64,000 nucleotides of DNA from Streptomyces aculeolatus. GTDB lineage: Bacteria; Actinomycetota; Actinomycetes; Streptomycetales; Streptomycetaceae. Both the position numbers and the translations under genes were made by a program. Shown one piece after another: positions 16,106 to 25,030 of this stretch (positions are counted from its first letter, which is position 1; each line of letters starts with the position of its first letter). The notes beneath the pieces are model-generated. The model saw only the letters and a program-made list of their open reading frames with translations. It did no database searches and was not told the DNA's origin. The stretch spans positions 124,001 through 188,000 of the forward strand of contig NZ_JAINRD010000004.1 in NCBI RefSeq assembly GCF_020400605.1. Direction: 5' to 3'.

Positions 16106-17167
16106 ATGACTGCGATCCCGACCCGCCTCCTCGGCACCACCGGCCCCCGCGTCTCCGCCCTCGGCCTCGGCTGCATGGGCATGTCCGCGCTCTACGGCCC
16201 GGTGGACCGCAAGGAGTCCATCGCCACCATCCACGCCGCCCTCGACGCCGGCGTGACCCTCCTCGACACCGGCGACTTCTACGGCATGGGCCACAACGAG
16301 CTGCTCATCCGCGACGCCCTCGACGCCCGCCCCGGCAGTCGCGACCAGGCGCTGGTCAGCGTCAAGTTCGGCGCCCTGCGCGACCCGGCGGGCGGCTTCC
16401 TCGGCTACGACGGCCGGCCGGCCGCCGTGAAGAACTTCGCCGCCTACTCCCTGCAGCGCCTCGGCACCGACCACATCGACGTCTACCGGATCGCCCGCCT
16501 CGACCCGGACGTGCCGATCGAGGAGACCGTCGGCGCCGTGCAGGAGCTGATCGACGCCGGCTACGTGCGGCACGTCGGCCTCTCCGAGGTGGGCGCGGAG
16601 ACCGTGCGCCGGGCCGCCGCCACGGCGCCGGTCGCCGATCTGCAGATCGAGTACTCGCTGCTCTCCCGCGGCATCGAGGACGGGATCCTGCCGGTCTGCC
16701 GGGAGCTGGGCGTCTCCGTCACCGCGTACGGCGTGCTCTCCCGGGGCCTGATCAGCGGGCACATGACGCGCGAGCGGGTCCGGGAGCTGGGTGCGCAGGA
16801 CTTCCGGGCGCACTCCCCGCGGTTCGCCGCGGAGAACGTCGACCGGAACCTGGCGCTCGTCGACGCCCTGCGGGAGGTCGCGGACGGCAAGGGGGTGTCG
16901 GTCGCGCAGATCGCCATCGCCTGGGTGCTCGGCCGGGGTGAGGACATCGTGCCGCTCGTGGGCGCGCGCCGCCGGGACCGGCTGGCGGAGTCCCTCGGTG
17001 CTCTGGACGTGGTGCTGGACGCGGCGGATCTGGAGGCGATCGAGCGGGCGGTGCCCGCGGGCGCCGCTGCGGGCGAGCGGTACGGCCCGGAGCAGATGGC
17101 GATGCTGGACAGCGAGCGGGCGGGCGGGCGGTCCGGCGGGCGGTCCGGCGGGCCGTCCGCGGCGTAG
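16106..17167 (+). CDS. Aldo/keto reductase
   Basis: The 353-residue protein is a TIM-barrel NADPH-dependent oxidoreductase. It shows RLLGTTGPRVSALGLGCMGMS at the start (landmark), LLDTGDFYGMGHNE with the catalytic Asp and Tyr, SVKFGALRDP with the Lys, and IDVYRIARLDPDVPIEETVG. The position usually held by the catalytic His (YxHR) reads YRIARLD, as in some AKR11-13-type members. The C-terminal LVGARRRDRLAESLGAL binds the cofactor phosphate. The last 20 residues are a Gly/Ser/Arg repeat tail. It is followed 152 nt later by a TetR gene on the same strand. Confidence 0.9.
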   Translation: MTAIPTRLLGTTGPRVSALGLGCMGMSALYGPVDRKESIATIHAALDAGVTLLDTGDFYGMGHNELLIRDALDARPGSRDQALVSVKFGALRDPAGGFLGYDGRPAAVKNFAAYSLQRLGTDHIDVYRIARLDPDVPIEETVGAVQELIDAGYVRHVGLSEVGAETVRRAAATAPVADLQIEYSLLSRGIEDGILPVCRELGVSVTAYGVLSRGLISGHMTRERVRELGAQDFRAHSPRFAAENVDRNLALVDALREVADGKGVSVAQIAIAWVLGRGEDIVPLVGARRRDRLAESLGALDVVLDAADLEAIERAVPAGAAAGERYGPEQMAMLDSERAGGRSGGRSGGPSAA

Positions 17168-17319
17168 GCGGGCACCGCGAGCGGGTCCGGCGCGCACAGC
17201 GGGCACACCGGGCGCACCGGCTACGGCGGGTACGGCCGGTGTGTCGTTGTCGGCCGGGGCTGCGAAGCTGGTAGCAGACCCGACGCCGGTCGGGAGAGCC
17301 CGAGAGCCGGAGAGCGCCG

Positions 17320-18003
17320 ATGCCGTCCGAGACCCTGACCCCCGAGCACATCCTCGAAGCCACGGAGGACGTGCTGCGCCGCTACGGTCCGGCGAAGGCG
17401 ACGGTGGTGGACGTGGCGCGGGTGCTGGGTGTCAGCCACGGTTCGGTGTACCGGCATTTTCCGAGCAAGGCGGCGCTGCATGCGGCGGTGGCGGCGCGGT
17501 GGCTGGATCGGACGGAGGAGGCACTGGAAGCCGTCGCGGGGGCGGAGGGGCCGGCGGATGTGCGGTTGCGGCGGTGGCTGGCGGTGCTGTTCGACACGAA
17601 GCGGCGCAAGGCGCATGACGATCCGGAGATGTTCGCGACGTACATGGCGCTGATCGGTGAGAGCGGTCCGGCGATCCGCGCGGGGGCGGAGTCGGGGTCG
17701 GCGACGGTGGCGGGGGTGGTCGCGCGGCACGTCGCGGAGTTGCGGGGGCAGTTGGCGCTGATCCTGGAGGACGGGGTGCGCCAGGGGGTGTTGGCGGTGC
17801 CGCCGGCGGTGGCCGCGGGGGATGCGGAGGGGGCGGCGGTGGCGCAGGCGGCGCGCCGTTCGGTGGAGGCTGTGGCGGGGGCGGTGTTCGACGCGACGCG
17901 CCGGTTCCATGATCCGGCGTTTGCGCCGGGGTGGCGGGAGCCGGGGGTGGAGGCGGAGTTCGCGCTGCTGGTGGATGTGGTGGTGCGGGGGCTACGTCCC
18001 TGA
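17320..18003 (+). CDS. TetR/AcrR family transcriptional regulator
   Basis: The 227-residue protein has an N-terminal helix-turn-helix at about residues 10-55 (EHILEATEDVLRRYGPAKAT, then VARVLGVSHGSVYRHFPSK). The C-terminal ligand-binding part is all-helical. The ATG follows a GGAGAG site. Downstream codons switch to a clear preference for G in the wobble position, unlike the C-rich aldo/keto reductase gene upstream. It may repress that gene through the inverted repeat at 16061-16082; this is inferred from proximity. It converges on the small gene at 17992 with a 12-nt overlap of coding ends. Confidence 0.9.
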   Translation: MPSETLTPEHILEATEDVLRRYGPAKATVVDVARVLGVSHGSVYRHFPSKAALHAAVAARWLDRTEEALEAVAGAEGPADVRLRRWLAVLFDTKRRKAHDDPEMFATYMALIGESGPAIRAGAESGSATVAGVVARHVAELRGQLALILEDGVRQGVLAVPPAVAAGDAEGAAVAQAARRSVEAVAGAVFDATRRFHDPAFAPGWREPGVEAEFALLVDVVVRGLRP

Positions 18004-18228
18004 GGCGGGTGCGGTGCCGGGGTCGGGGTGTCCGGTGCCGGCGGCGGCGCGGTGCGTTTCCGCGAGGTGTTCTTCGGCTTTGAGCCAGGGGAGGAACTGG
18101 GCGGCTCTGGTCCAGTCGCAGCTGTCGCAGTGGAGTTGGCGCAGGGCGCCGGCGCCTGTGACGTGGACGGTGTGTTCGTGGCCGTCGGGGTCGGTGGCGG
18201 TGACCCGGCTGGTGTCCCTCGCGTGCAT
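17992..18228 (-). CDS. Small zinc-ribbon-like hypothetical protein
   Basis: The product is 78 residues if it starts at the ATG at 18228 (MHARDTSRVTATDPDG), which has a GGAGGCGCC site upstream. The central HVTGAGALRQLHCDSCDWTR holds one CxxC pair and is followed by FLPWLKAEEHLAETHR with further His residues. One CxxC plus His residues suggests a metal or redox site. Its coding end overlaps the convergent TetR gene by 12 nt. Small proteins of this type are common in Streptomyces and have no assigned role. Confidence 0.65.
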   Translation of the reverse strand: MHARDTSRVTATDPDGHEHTVHVTGAGALRQLHCDSCDWTRAAQFLPWLKAEEHLAETHRAAAGTGHPDPGTAPASGT

Positions 18229-18356
18229 GGCGCCTCCTGCTGGTGGCTCTTGCTGTTCGTGGCTCCTTCTGGCCTGGCGGTGGGGCTCAGTGTGCAGCAA
18301 GGGGGCGGTGTGCCGCAGCCGGGCGGGCGTTTTGCGTTCGGGTGCGGGTGTACGGC

Positions 18357-18385
18357 GAAGGCGCCCCCCGATGGGGGGCGCCTTC
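18357..18385. terminator. Strong hairpin terminator after glyS
   Basis: GAAGGCGCCCCCC and GGGGGGCGCCTTC form a perfect 13-bp stem with a 3-nt GAT loop. It lies 18 nt past the glyS stop. On the minus strand the A/T content after the stem is low, as is usual in Streptomyces. Its symmetry could also stop transcription coming from the other side. Confidence 0.82.
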
Positions 18386-18402
18386 GTGGTGGTGCGGGTG
18401 GG

Positions 18403-19785
18403 TCAGCAGCCGAGGAGGCGGCCGGCGAGGTAGGTCTCGACCTGGTCGAGGGAGACGCGTTCCTGCTTCATGGTGTCGCGTTCGCGGACGGTGACGGCGT
18501 TGTCGTCGAGGGTGTCGAAGTCGACGGTGATGCAGTAGGGGGTGCCGATCTCGTCCTGGCGGCGGTAGCGGCGGCCGATGGCGCCGGCGTCGTCGAACTC
18601 GATGTTCCAGTGGCCGCGGAGGTCGGCCGCGAGGCCCTTGGCCTTCGGGGAGAGTTCGGGGTTGCGGGAGAGGGGGAGGACGGCGGCCTTGACGGGGGCG
18701 AGGCGGGGGTCGAGGCGCATGACGGTGCGCTTTTCCATCTTGCCCTTGGCGTTGGGGGCTTCGTCCTCGATGTAGGCGTCGAGCATGAAGGCGAGCATGG
18801 TGCGGCCGACGCCGGCGGCGGGTTCGATGACGTAGGGGGTCCAGCGTTCGCCGGCTTCCTGGTCGAAGAAGGAGAGGTCCTGGCCGGAGGCGGCGGAGTG
18901 GGCCTTGAGGTCGAAGTCCGTGCGGTTGGCGATGCCTTCGAGCTCACCCCACTGGCTGCCGGCGAAGTCGAAGCGGTATTCGATGTCGACGGTGCGCTTC
19001 GAGTAGTGGGAGAGCTTCTCCTTGGGGTGGTCGAACCAGCGGAGGTTGGCTTCCTGCATGCCGAGGCCGGTGTACCAGTTCCAGCGCTGCTGCATCCAGT
19101 ACTCGTGCCAGGTCTCGTCCTCGCCGGGCTTGACGAAGAACTCCATCTCCATCTGTTCGAACTCGCGGGTGCGGAAGATGAAGTTGCCGGGGGTGATCTC
19201 GTTGCGGAAGGACTTGCCGGTCTGGGCGATGCCGAACGGGGGCTTCTTCCGGGAGGAGGTCTGGACCTGCATGAAGTTGGTGAAGATGCCCTGGGCGGTC
19301 TCGGGGCGCAGGAAGGTCTCGGAGCCGGCGTCCTGGGTGGGGCCGAGGTGGGTGGCCAGGAGGCCGGAGAACTGCTTGGGCTCGGTGAAGCCGCCCTTGT
19401 TGCCGCAGTGGGGGCAGTTGATGTCGGCGAGGCCGCCGGTGGGGGGGTGGCCGTGCTTGGCCTCGTAGGCCTCTTCGAGGTGGTCGGCGCGGAAGCGCTT
19501 GTGGCAGGAGGTGCACTCGGTGAGCGGGTCGGTGAAGGTGGCGACGTGGCCGGATGCCTCCCAGACCTCGCGGGCGAGGATGACGGAGGAGTCGAGGCCG
19601 ACGACGTCGTCGCGGGAGGTGACCATGTTGCGCCACCACTGGCGCTTGATGTTCTCCTTGAGCTCTACGCCGAGGGGGCCGTAGTCCCAGGCGGCGCGCT
19701 GGCCGCCGTAGATCTCGCTGCACGGGTAGACGAAGCCACGGCGCTTGCTCAGGCTGACGATGGTGTCGATCTTGTCGGCGGCCAC
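18403..19785 (-). CDS. glyS: Glycyl-tRNA synthetase, dimeric (alpha2) type
   Basis: The 460-residue enzyme charges tRNA-Gly with glycine. It is a class II synthetase: motif 1 near [17 protein letters not shown], motif 2 [21 protein letters not shown], and motif 3 [14 protein letters not shown]. Two CxxC pairs (CTSCHKRF and [10 protein letters not shown]) form the insertion zinc site found in actinobacterial enzymes. The C-terminal anticodon-binding domain starts about residue 355 ([12 protein letters not shown]). The start is GTG with a GAAGAGAG site. Length is typical. It is divergent from znuA. Confidence 0.97.
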   Translation of the reverse strand: MAADKIDTIVSLSKRRGFVYPCSEIYGGQRAAWDYGPLGVELKENIKRQWWRNMVTSRDDVVGLDSSVILAREVWEASGHVATFTDPLTECTSCHKRFRADHLEEAYEAKHGHPPTGGLADINCPHCGNKGGFTEPKQFSGLLATHLGPTQDAGSETFLRPETAQGIFTNFMQVQTSSRKKPPFGIAQTGKSFRNEITPGNFIFRTREFEQMEMEFFVKPGEDETWHEYWMQQRWNWYTGLGMQEANLRWFDHPKEKLSHYSKRTVDIEYRFDFAGSQWGELEGIANRTDFDLKAHSAASGQDLSFFDQEAGERWTPYVIEPAAGVGRTMLAFMLDAYIEDEAPNAKGKMEKRTVMRLDPRLAPVKAAVLPLSRNPELSPKAKGLAADLRGHWNIEFDDAGAIGRRYRRQDEIGTPYCITVDFDTLDDNAVTVRERDTMKQERVSLDQVETYLAGRLLGC

Positions 19786-19922
19786 GGTGCTCTCTTCATT
19801 ACGACGACGAAGCGGTGCTCCAGGTTACCGGCGGCGGTGCCCCTGGTTTCAAATCGGGGGGCGGGCGGTGCGGGGTGCGGGGGGCGGGGTGCCGCCGGGT
19901 GGGCACCGTCCGTAAATATTTT

Positions 19923-19959
19923 TGACAATCGTTTCCATCTTTGATGAAAATGAGTGTCA
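19923..19959 (+). promoter_or_regulatory. Two Zur-box-like sites over the znuA promoter
   Basis: TGACAATCGTTTCCA (19923-19937) and TGAAAATGAGTGTCA (19945-19959) match the actinobacterial Zur consensus TGAAAATSATTTTCA at 12 and 13 of 15 positions. They are 22 bp apart, about two helical turns. A TTGACA hexamer at 19922-19927 overlaps the first box. A GAAAAT at 19946-19951, 18 nt on, could be the -10. Transcription would then begin near the ATG at 19959. Zinc-loaded Zur bound here should shut off the operon. Confidence 0.8.
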
Positions 19960-20975
19960 TGAGAGCTAGCCGCCGGTCCATATCCGGTCTCACCCCCGCC
20001 GCGGCCGCGGCGCTGTCCGCGGCCGCCGTGCTGACCCTGTCCGCCTGCGGCGACGGGTCGTCGGGCACCGTGACCGAGGACGGCAGGCTGCGGGTGACCG
20101 CGTCGTTCTATCCGATGCAGTTCCTGGCCGAGGAGATAGGCGGTCGGCACGCGGAGGTCTCCACGCTGACCAAGCCGGGGACGGAGCCGCACGACCTGGA
20201 GCTGAGCCCGCGGCAGACGGGGGAGCTGGCGGACGCGGGGCTGATCGTCTATCTGAAGGACATGCAGCCGGCGGTCGACGAGGCCATCGAGCAGTCGGGT
20301 GCGGAGCACGTCGTGGAGGCGTCGGAGTTCACGTCGCTGGAGAAGCACGGCGGCGAGGAGGACGGGGAGCACGAGGAGCACGAGGAGGACGGGGGGCACG
20401 CCGGGGAGGAGGCCGACGGCGGGCACGAGGGCCACGACCACGGCGGCGAGGACGGCGGGGACCCCCACATCTGGCTGGACCCGGTGCGTTACGCGGAGGT
20501 CGCCGAGGGTGTCGGCAAGGCGATGGCGAAGGCCGACCCGGACCATGCGGCCGCGTACGAGAAGAACGCGGCGGAGCTGGCGGACCGGCTGCGGAAGCTG
20601 GACGGGCGGTTCGCCGCGGGGCTGGAGAACCGGCGTACGGACACGTTCATCACGACGCACGCCGCGTTCGGCTACATCGCCGACCGCTACGGCCTGGTGC
20701 AGGAGTCGATCAAGGGGCTGAGCCCGGAGTCGGAGCCGAGCGCGGCGCGGATGAAGCAGCTGCAGGACATCGCGGAGGACGACGGGGTGACGACGGTGTT
20801 CTTCGAGACGCTGGTCAGCGACAAGACGGCGCGCACTCTCGCGGGTGACCTGGACCTCCGGACGGATGTGCTCGACCCGATCGAGGGCGTGACGGACAAG
20901 TCGAAGGGTGACGACTACTTCGAGATCATGGAGGCGAACCTCGGGGCGCTCCAGCAGGCGCTGGGGGCGAAGTGA
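19959..20975 (+). CDS. znuA: Zinc ABC transporter substrate-binding lipoprotein
   Basis: The protein has about 338 residues. A lipoprotein signal peptide ends in the lipobox LSAC (Cys about residue 29), so it is anchored on the outside of the membrane. The cluster A-1 binding protein fold follows: VTASFYPMQFLAEEIGG, KPGTEPHDLELSP, then a loop rich in His, Glu and Asp (residues about 130-165) typical of zinc-specific members, DPHIWLDPV, and TTHAAFGYIADRYGL. ATG codons at 19944 and 19950 are alternatives. I prefer 19959 because the promoter geometry would give a leaderless message there. Confidence 0.93.
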   Translation: MRASRRSISGLTPAAAAALSAAAVLTLSACGDGSSGTVTEDGRLRVTASFYPMQFLAEEIGGRHAEVSTLTKPGTEPHDLELSPRQTGELADAGLIVYLKDMQPAVDEAIEQSGAEHVVEASEFTSLEKHGGEEDGEHEEHEEDGGHAGEEADGGHEGHDHGGEDGGDPHIWLDPVRYAEVAEGVGKAMAKADPDHAAAYEKNAAELADRLRKLDGRFAAGLENRRTDTFITTHAAFGYIADRYGLVQESIKGLSPESEPSAARMKQLQDIAEDDGVTTVFFETLVSDKTARTLAGDLDLRTDVLDPIEGVTDKSKGDDYFEIMEANLGALQQALGAK

Positions 20976-21775
20976 GCGGGGTCTCCGCGGAGGGAGCGGG
21001 CGTGGTGGAGCCGGTGGTGAGTCTGCGCGGTGCGCGTGCGTCGCTGGGCGGGCGCGCGGTCCTGGGCGGGGTGGATCTGGCGGTGGGCCGCGGTGAGGTG
21101 GTGGCGCTGCTGGGGGCGAACGGTTCGGGGAAGTCGACGACGGTACGGGCCGTGGTGGGCCGGGTGCCGCTGGCGTCGGGCGAGCTGGAGCTGTTCGGGA
21201 CGCCGCTGGGGCGGTTTCGCCAGTGGCGGCGGATCGGGTACGTGCCGCAGCGTTCGACGGCGGCGTCCGGGGTGCCGGCGTCGGTGCGCGAGGTGGTGTC
21301 GTCGGGGCGCCTGTCGCGGTCGCGGCTGCGGCCGCTGGGGCGGGCGGACCGGGCGGCGGTGGAGCGGGCGCTGGACGTGGTGGGTCTTGCGGACCGGGCG
21401 AAGGAGTCGGTGAACCGGTTGTCGGGCGGGCAGCACCAGCGGGTGCTGATCGCGCGGGCGCTGGCGGCGGAGCCGGAGTTGCTGATCATGGACGAGCCGC
21501 TGGGCGGGGTGGATCTGCCGAGCCAGCGGATTCTGGCGGAGGCGCTGGCCGGGCAGGTCGAGGGCGGTGCGTCGGTGCTGCTGGTGCTGCACGAGCTGGG
21601 GCCGATGCAGCCGCTGATCGACCGTACGGTCGTGCTGGGCGACGGTCTGGTGGTGCGGGAGTACGGGCGCGGGGAGACGGACGCGGCGGCCCGGGTGCAC
21701 GATCTGGCGTGCCATCCGCATCCGGGTGCGGCGGGTGAGCCGGCGGCGGCGGAGAGAACGGGGCTGCTGACATGA
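20972..21775 (+). CDS. znuC: Zinc ABC transporter ATP-binding protein
   Basis: This 267-residue ATPase powers ZnuB. Walker A is GANGSGKST, the Q-loop region YVPQRS, the signature LSGGQHQRV, Walker B ELLIMDEPLGGVD, and the switch His in LVLHELG. Its GTG start overlaps the znuA stop by 4 nt. The C-terminus carries an unusual His/Cys-containing segment (VHDLACHPHPG) common in actinobacterial homologues, possibly another metal contact. Cytoplasmic, operon-coupled on both sides. Confidence 0.94.
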   Translation: MSGVSAEGAGVVEPVVSLRGARASLGGRAVLGGVDLAVGRGEVVALLGANGSGKSTTVRAVVGRVPLASGELELFGTPLGRFRQWRRIGYVPQRSTAASGVPASVREVVSSGRLSRSRLRPLGRADRAAVERALDVVGLADRAKESVNRLSGGQHQRVLIARALAAEPELLIMDEPLGGVDLPSQRILAEALAGQVEGGASVLLVLHELGPMQPLIDRTVVLGDGLVVREYGRGETDAAARVHDLACHPHPGAAGEPAAAERTGLLT

Positions 21776-22674
21776 TGCTGGAGTTCCTGGAGCCGCCGTT
21801 CATGCAGCGTGCGCTGCTGGCGGCGCTGCTGGTGGGGATCGCGGCGCCGGCGGTGGGCATCTATCTGGTGCAGCGCCGGCAGGCGATCATGGGTGACGGT
21901 ATCGGGCATGTGGCGCTGACGGGTGTGGCGCTGGGTTTCCTGCTGAACACGAGCCCGGTGTGGACCGCGGTGCTGGTGGCGGCGGCGGGTGCGGTGGCGA
22001 TGGAGCTGATCCGCTCGTACGGGCACACGCGCGGTGATCTGGCGCTGGCGATGCTGTTCTACGGGGGCATGGCCGGGGGTGTGCTGCTGATCAATCTGGC
22101 GCCGAACGGTTCGACGGCGAATCTGACCACGTATCTGTTCGGGTCGGTGACGACGGTGTCGGATGCGGATGTGACGGCGATCCTGTGGCTGTCGGTGTTC
22201 GTGCTGCTGGTGACGCTGGGGTTGCGGCGGCAGTTCTTCGCGATCTGCCAGGACGAGGAGTTCGCGAAGGTCACGGGGCTGCCGGTGCGGTCGCTGAATC
22301 TGCTGCTGGCGGTGACGGCGGCGGTGACGGTGACGGTGGCGATGCGGGTCGTGGGCCTGCTGCTGGTCAGTGCGCTGATGGTGATCCCGGTGGCGGCGGC
22401 GCAGCAGGCGACGCGCGCGTTCGCGGCGACGCTGACGCTGGCGGTGGCGATGGGGGTGGTGACGACGCTGTCGGGGACGGTGTTCTCGTACTACGCGGAC
22501 GTGCCGCCGGGGGCGACGATCGTGCTCTTCGCGCTGGGGTTGTTCTTGCTGGTCACGGCGTTGGCGGTGCCGTTGGCGCGGCTGCGTTCCGGTGCGGGTG
22601 GCGGGGTCGGCCCCGGGGCCGGGGAAGCGGTTGCGGAGGGGGCCGGCGAGCGGGTGGGCGGTGGGTCGAAGTGA
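21772..22674 (+). CDS. znuB: Zinc ABC transporter permease
   Basis: The 300-residue ABC-3 family permease has about eight to nine membrane segments. Landmarks are AAPAVGIYLVQRRQAIMGDGIGHVALTG (landmark region), GVLLINLAPNGS and LVSALMVIPVAAAQQ. Its ATG start overlaps znuC by 4 nt (ATGA). It forms the channel for zinc imported from ZnuA. A short Gly-rich cytoplasmic tail ends the protein. The zur gene begins 98 nt downstream on the same strand and may be partly co-transcribed. Confidence 0.94.
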   Translation: MMLEFLEPPFMQRALLAALLVGIAAPAVGIYLVQRRQAIMGDGIGHVALTGVALGFLLNTSPVWTAVLVAAAGAVAMELIRSYGHTRGDLALAMLFYGGMAGGVLLINLAPNGSTANLTTYLFGSVTTVSDADVTAILWLSVFVLLVTLGLRRQFFAICQDEEFAKVTGLPVRSLNLLLAVTAAVTVTVAMRVVGLLLVSALMVIPVAAAQQATRAFAATLTLAVAMGVVTTLSGTVFSYYADVPPGATIVLFALGLFLLVTALAVPLARLRSGAGGGVGPGAGEAVAEGAGERVGGGSK

Positions 22675-22772
22675 GGACGGCTGCCGCGGCTGTGTCCGTT
22701 CGGAGGGTTGCTGCTGGCACAATGGCGGCTCGTGGGGCGGACAGGGCTTCGAGCGAGCAGCAGGAGGCAAGG

Positions 22773-23192
22773 GTGACGACCGCAGGTCCCCCGGTACGCG
22801 GCCGGTCGACGCGTCAGCGCGCGGCGGTGGCGGCGGCGCTCGCGGAGGTCGACGAGTTCCGCAGCGCCCAGGAGCTGCACGACATGCTGCGGCATCGCGG
22901 CGAGTCGGTGGGGCTGACGACGGTGTACCGGACGCTGCAGTCGCTCGCGGACGCGGGCGATGTCGATGTGCTGCGGACGACGGAGGGTGAGGCGGTGTAT
23001 CGCCGGTGCAGCACCGGTGAGCACCACCATCATCTGGTGTGCCGGCTGTGCGGCAAGGCGGTCGAGGTCGACGGTCCCGCGGTGGAGCGCTGGGCGGAGT
23101 CGGTCGCCTCGGAGCACGGGTTCGTGGATGTGGCGCACACGGTGGAGGTCTTCGGTACGTGTGCGGAGTGCGCGGGGCAGCGGCGGGACTGA
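22773..23192 (+). CDS. zur: Zinc uptake regulator, Fur family
   Basis: The 139-residue repressor starts at GTG (VTTAGPPVRG) after AGGAGG. The N-terminal winged helix contains RSTRQRAAVAAALAEVDEF and SVGLTTVYRTLQSLADAG. The dimerisation and metal domain has the HHHHLVCRLCG motif and a final CAEC pair, which bind structural and sensing zinc. Directly after znuACB, it is the expected sensor for the two Zur-like boxes before znuA. Length is normal for the family. Confidence 0.95.
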   Translation: MTTAGPPVRGRSTRQRAAVAAALAEVDEFRSAQELHDMLRHRGESVGLTTVYRTLQSLADAGDVDVLRTTEGEAVYRRCSTGEHHHHLVCRLCGKAVEVDGPAVERWAESVASEHGFVDVAHTVEVFGTCAECAGQRRD

Positions 23193-23217
23193 CGCGGGTG
23201 CCGCCCCGCGGTCCGGG

Positions 23218-24057
23218 TCAGCCGGTGTGGGCCTCGTGGTCGGGGTCGTTGGGGATGGCGCCGCCGAAGCGGCGGTCGCGGGAGGCGTACTCGACGCAGG
23301 CGCGCCACAGGTCGCGGCGGTCGAAGTCGGGCCACAGGATGTCCTGGAAGACCATTTCGGCGTAGACGCTCTGCCAGATGAGGTAGTTGGAGGTGCGTCG
23401 CTCGCCGGAGGGCCGGATGAACAGGTCCACGTCCGGCATGTCGGGGTGGTACAGGTATTTGGCGAAGGTGCGTTCGCTGACCTTCTTGGGGTCGAGGCGG
23501 CCGGCGGCGACGTCGCGGGCGATGCCGGCGGCGGCGTCGGCGATCTCGGCGCGGCCGCCGTAGTTGACGCACATGTAGAGGGTCATGGCGTCGTTGCCGG
23601 TGGTCTGTTCCTCGGCGACCTGGAGTTCCTGGACGACGCTCTTCCACAGCTTGGGCATGCGGCCGGCCCAGCGGATGCGTACGCCCATGGCGTCGAGTTC
23701 GTTGCGGCGGCGGCGGATGACGTCGCGGTTGAAGTTCATGAGGAAGCGCACCTCGTCGGGTGAGCGTTTCCAGTTCTCGGTGGAGAAGGCGTAGACGGAG
23801 AGGTTCTTCACGCCGATTTCGAGGCAGCCTCTGACGACGTCGAGGACGACGGCTTCGCCGACCTTGTGGCCCTCGGTGCGCGGGAGGCCGCGCTCCTTGG
23901 CCCAGCGGCCGTTGCCGTCCATGACGATCGCGACGTGCCCGGGGACCAGTTCGCCGGGCAGCTTCGGCGCGCGGGCGCCGGAGGGGTGCGGCTCGGGGGT
24001 CTCGTAGGAGCGGCGGTGCCGCGTCAGGGAGGTGCCGCGGATCCCTCGTCGTGCCAT
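23218..24057 (-). CDS. uppS: Isoprenyl (undecaprenyl-type) diphosphate synthase
   Basis: The 279-residue cis-prenyltransferase condenses isopentenyl diphosphate to make the lipid carrier for peptidoglycan. Conserved blocks are [20 protein letters not shown] (catalytic Asp and P-loop), [20 protein letters not shown] and [19 protein letters not shown]. The first 35 residues are a basic extension usual in streptomycetes. It converges on zur with only 25 nt between stops and lies downstream of recO on the same strand. Confidence 0.95.
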   Translation of the reverse strand: MARRGIRGTSLTRHRRSYETPEPHPSGARAPKLPGELVPGHVAIVMDGNGRWAKERGLPRTEGHKVGEAVVLDVVRGCLEIGVKNLSVYAFSTENWKRSPDEVRFLMNFNRDVIRRRRNELDAMGVRIRWAGRMPKLWKSVVQELQVAEEQTTGNDAMTLYMCVNYGGRAEIADAAAGIARDVAAGRLDPKKVSERTFAKYLYHPDMPDVDLFIRPSGERRTSNYLIWQSVYAEMVFQDILWPDFDRRDLWRACVEYASRDRRFGGAIPNDPDHEAHTG

Positions 24058-24184
24058 GTGCCGTGCTCTCCCGTTCCTGTCCGTTTTCGTCTGCTGCCCG
24101 GCTTCTGTCCCGCTTGTGTCGCGCCGGTGTCCTGCTTCTGCCCGCGCCGGGCCCGTCTCATGGCGGGCCGGCGCCGTTCTCCGG

Positions 24185-24931
24185 CTACCTCTCGACGTGG
24201 CGCAGCGAACGCAGGCCGCGCTCCAGGTGCCAGTGCAGGTAGGCGGCGACGAGGCCGCTGCCCTCTTTGACGTGGTGTGCCCCGCAGCGGTCGGCGGTGT
24301 GCCAGTCGCCGGTCAGGAGCGCGCCGAGCAGCGCGAGTACCTCGGGTGACGGTACGACGCTACCGGGCACGCGGCAATCGCCGCACAGCACTCCGCCCGC
24401 GTTGACGGAGAAGAACCGGTTGGGTCCCTCCATTCCGCAGCGGGCGCAGTTGCCGAAGCTGGGGGCGTAGCCGTTGACGGCGAGGGAGCGCAGCAGGTAG
24501 GCGTCGAGGACGAGCTGGGGGGCGTGGGCGCCGCCGGCGAGGGTGCGCAGGGCGCCGACGAGCAGCAGGTACTGCTGGGTGGCGGGTTCGCCTTCCTGGT
24601 CGGTGAAGCGTTCCGCGGTCTCCAGCATGGCGGTGCCGGCGGTGTAGCGGGGGTAGTCGCCGGCTATGGGGGCGCCGTAGGGGGCGATGGTCTCGGTCTG
24701 GGTGCACATCGGCAGCCCGCGGCCGACGAGGTCGCTGCCGCGGGCGAAGAACTGGACGTCGACGTGGCTGAAGGGTTCGAGGCGGGCGCCGAACTTCGAC
24801 TTGGTGCGCCGGACGCCGCGGGCGACGGCGCGGACGCGGCCGTGGCCGCGGGTGAGGAGGGAGATGATCCGGTCCGCCTCGCCCAGTTTCTGGGTGCGCA
24901 GCACGATGCCGTCGTCGCGGAACAGGGTCAT
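24185..24931 (-). CDS. recO: DNA repair protein RecO
   Basis: The 248-residue protein starts [20 protein letters not shown], typical of RecO, which anneals single strands and helps load RecA in the RecFOR pathway. An N-terminal OB fold covers about residues 1-80 ([17 protein letters not shown]). The helical middle is followed by a zinc finger with CARCG and CGDC pairs. The ATG at 24931 is chosen because the longer frame upstream has no family similarity. It precedes uppS, which is the common actinobacterial order. Confidence 0.94.
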   Translation of the reverse strand: MTLFRDDGIVLRTQKLGEADRIISLLTRGHGRVRAVARGVRRTKSKFGARLEPFSHVDVQFFARGSDLVGRGLPMCTQTETIAPYGAPIAGDYPRYTAGTAMLETAERFTDQEGEPATQQYLLLVGALRTLAGGAHAPQLVLDAYLLRSLAVNGYAPSFGNCARCGMEGPNRFFSVNAGGVLCGDCRVPGSVVPSPEVLALLGALLTGDWHTADRCGAHHVKEGSGLVAAYLHWHLERGLRSLRHVER

Positions 24932-24982
24932 GGGCCCATTCTTGCCTACGTCGCCGGCTTCGTGCCCGGCGCGGGGCGCACG

Positions 24983-25020
24983 GGTGCCGGCCCGGGCCGT
25001 TGGCTGCCCGGGCCGGCACC
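24983..25020. terminator. Hairpin terminator after the sialidase gene
   Basis: GGTGCCGGCCCGGGC and GCCCGGGCCGGCACC make a perfect 15-bp stem with an 8-nt loop. It begins 10 nt past the sialidase stop codon on the minus strand and separates that gene from recO. Confidence 0.83.
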
Positions 25021-25030
25021 GCCGCACGTG

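Noticed and set aside
19786..19922. T-box or riboswitch upstream of glyS
   Set aside because: No specifier stem, T-box sequence or antiterminator; the promoter gap is short and G-rich.
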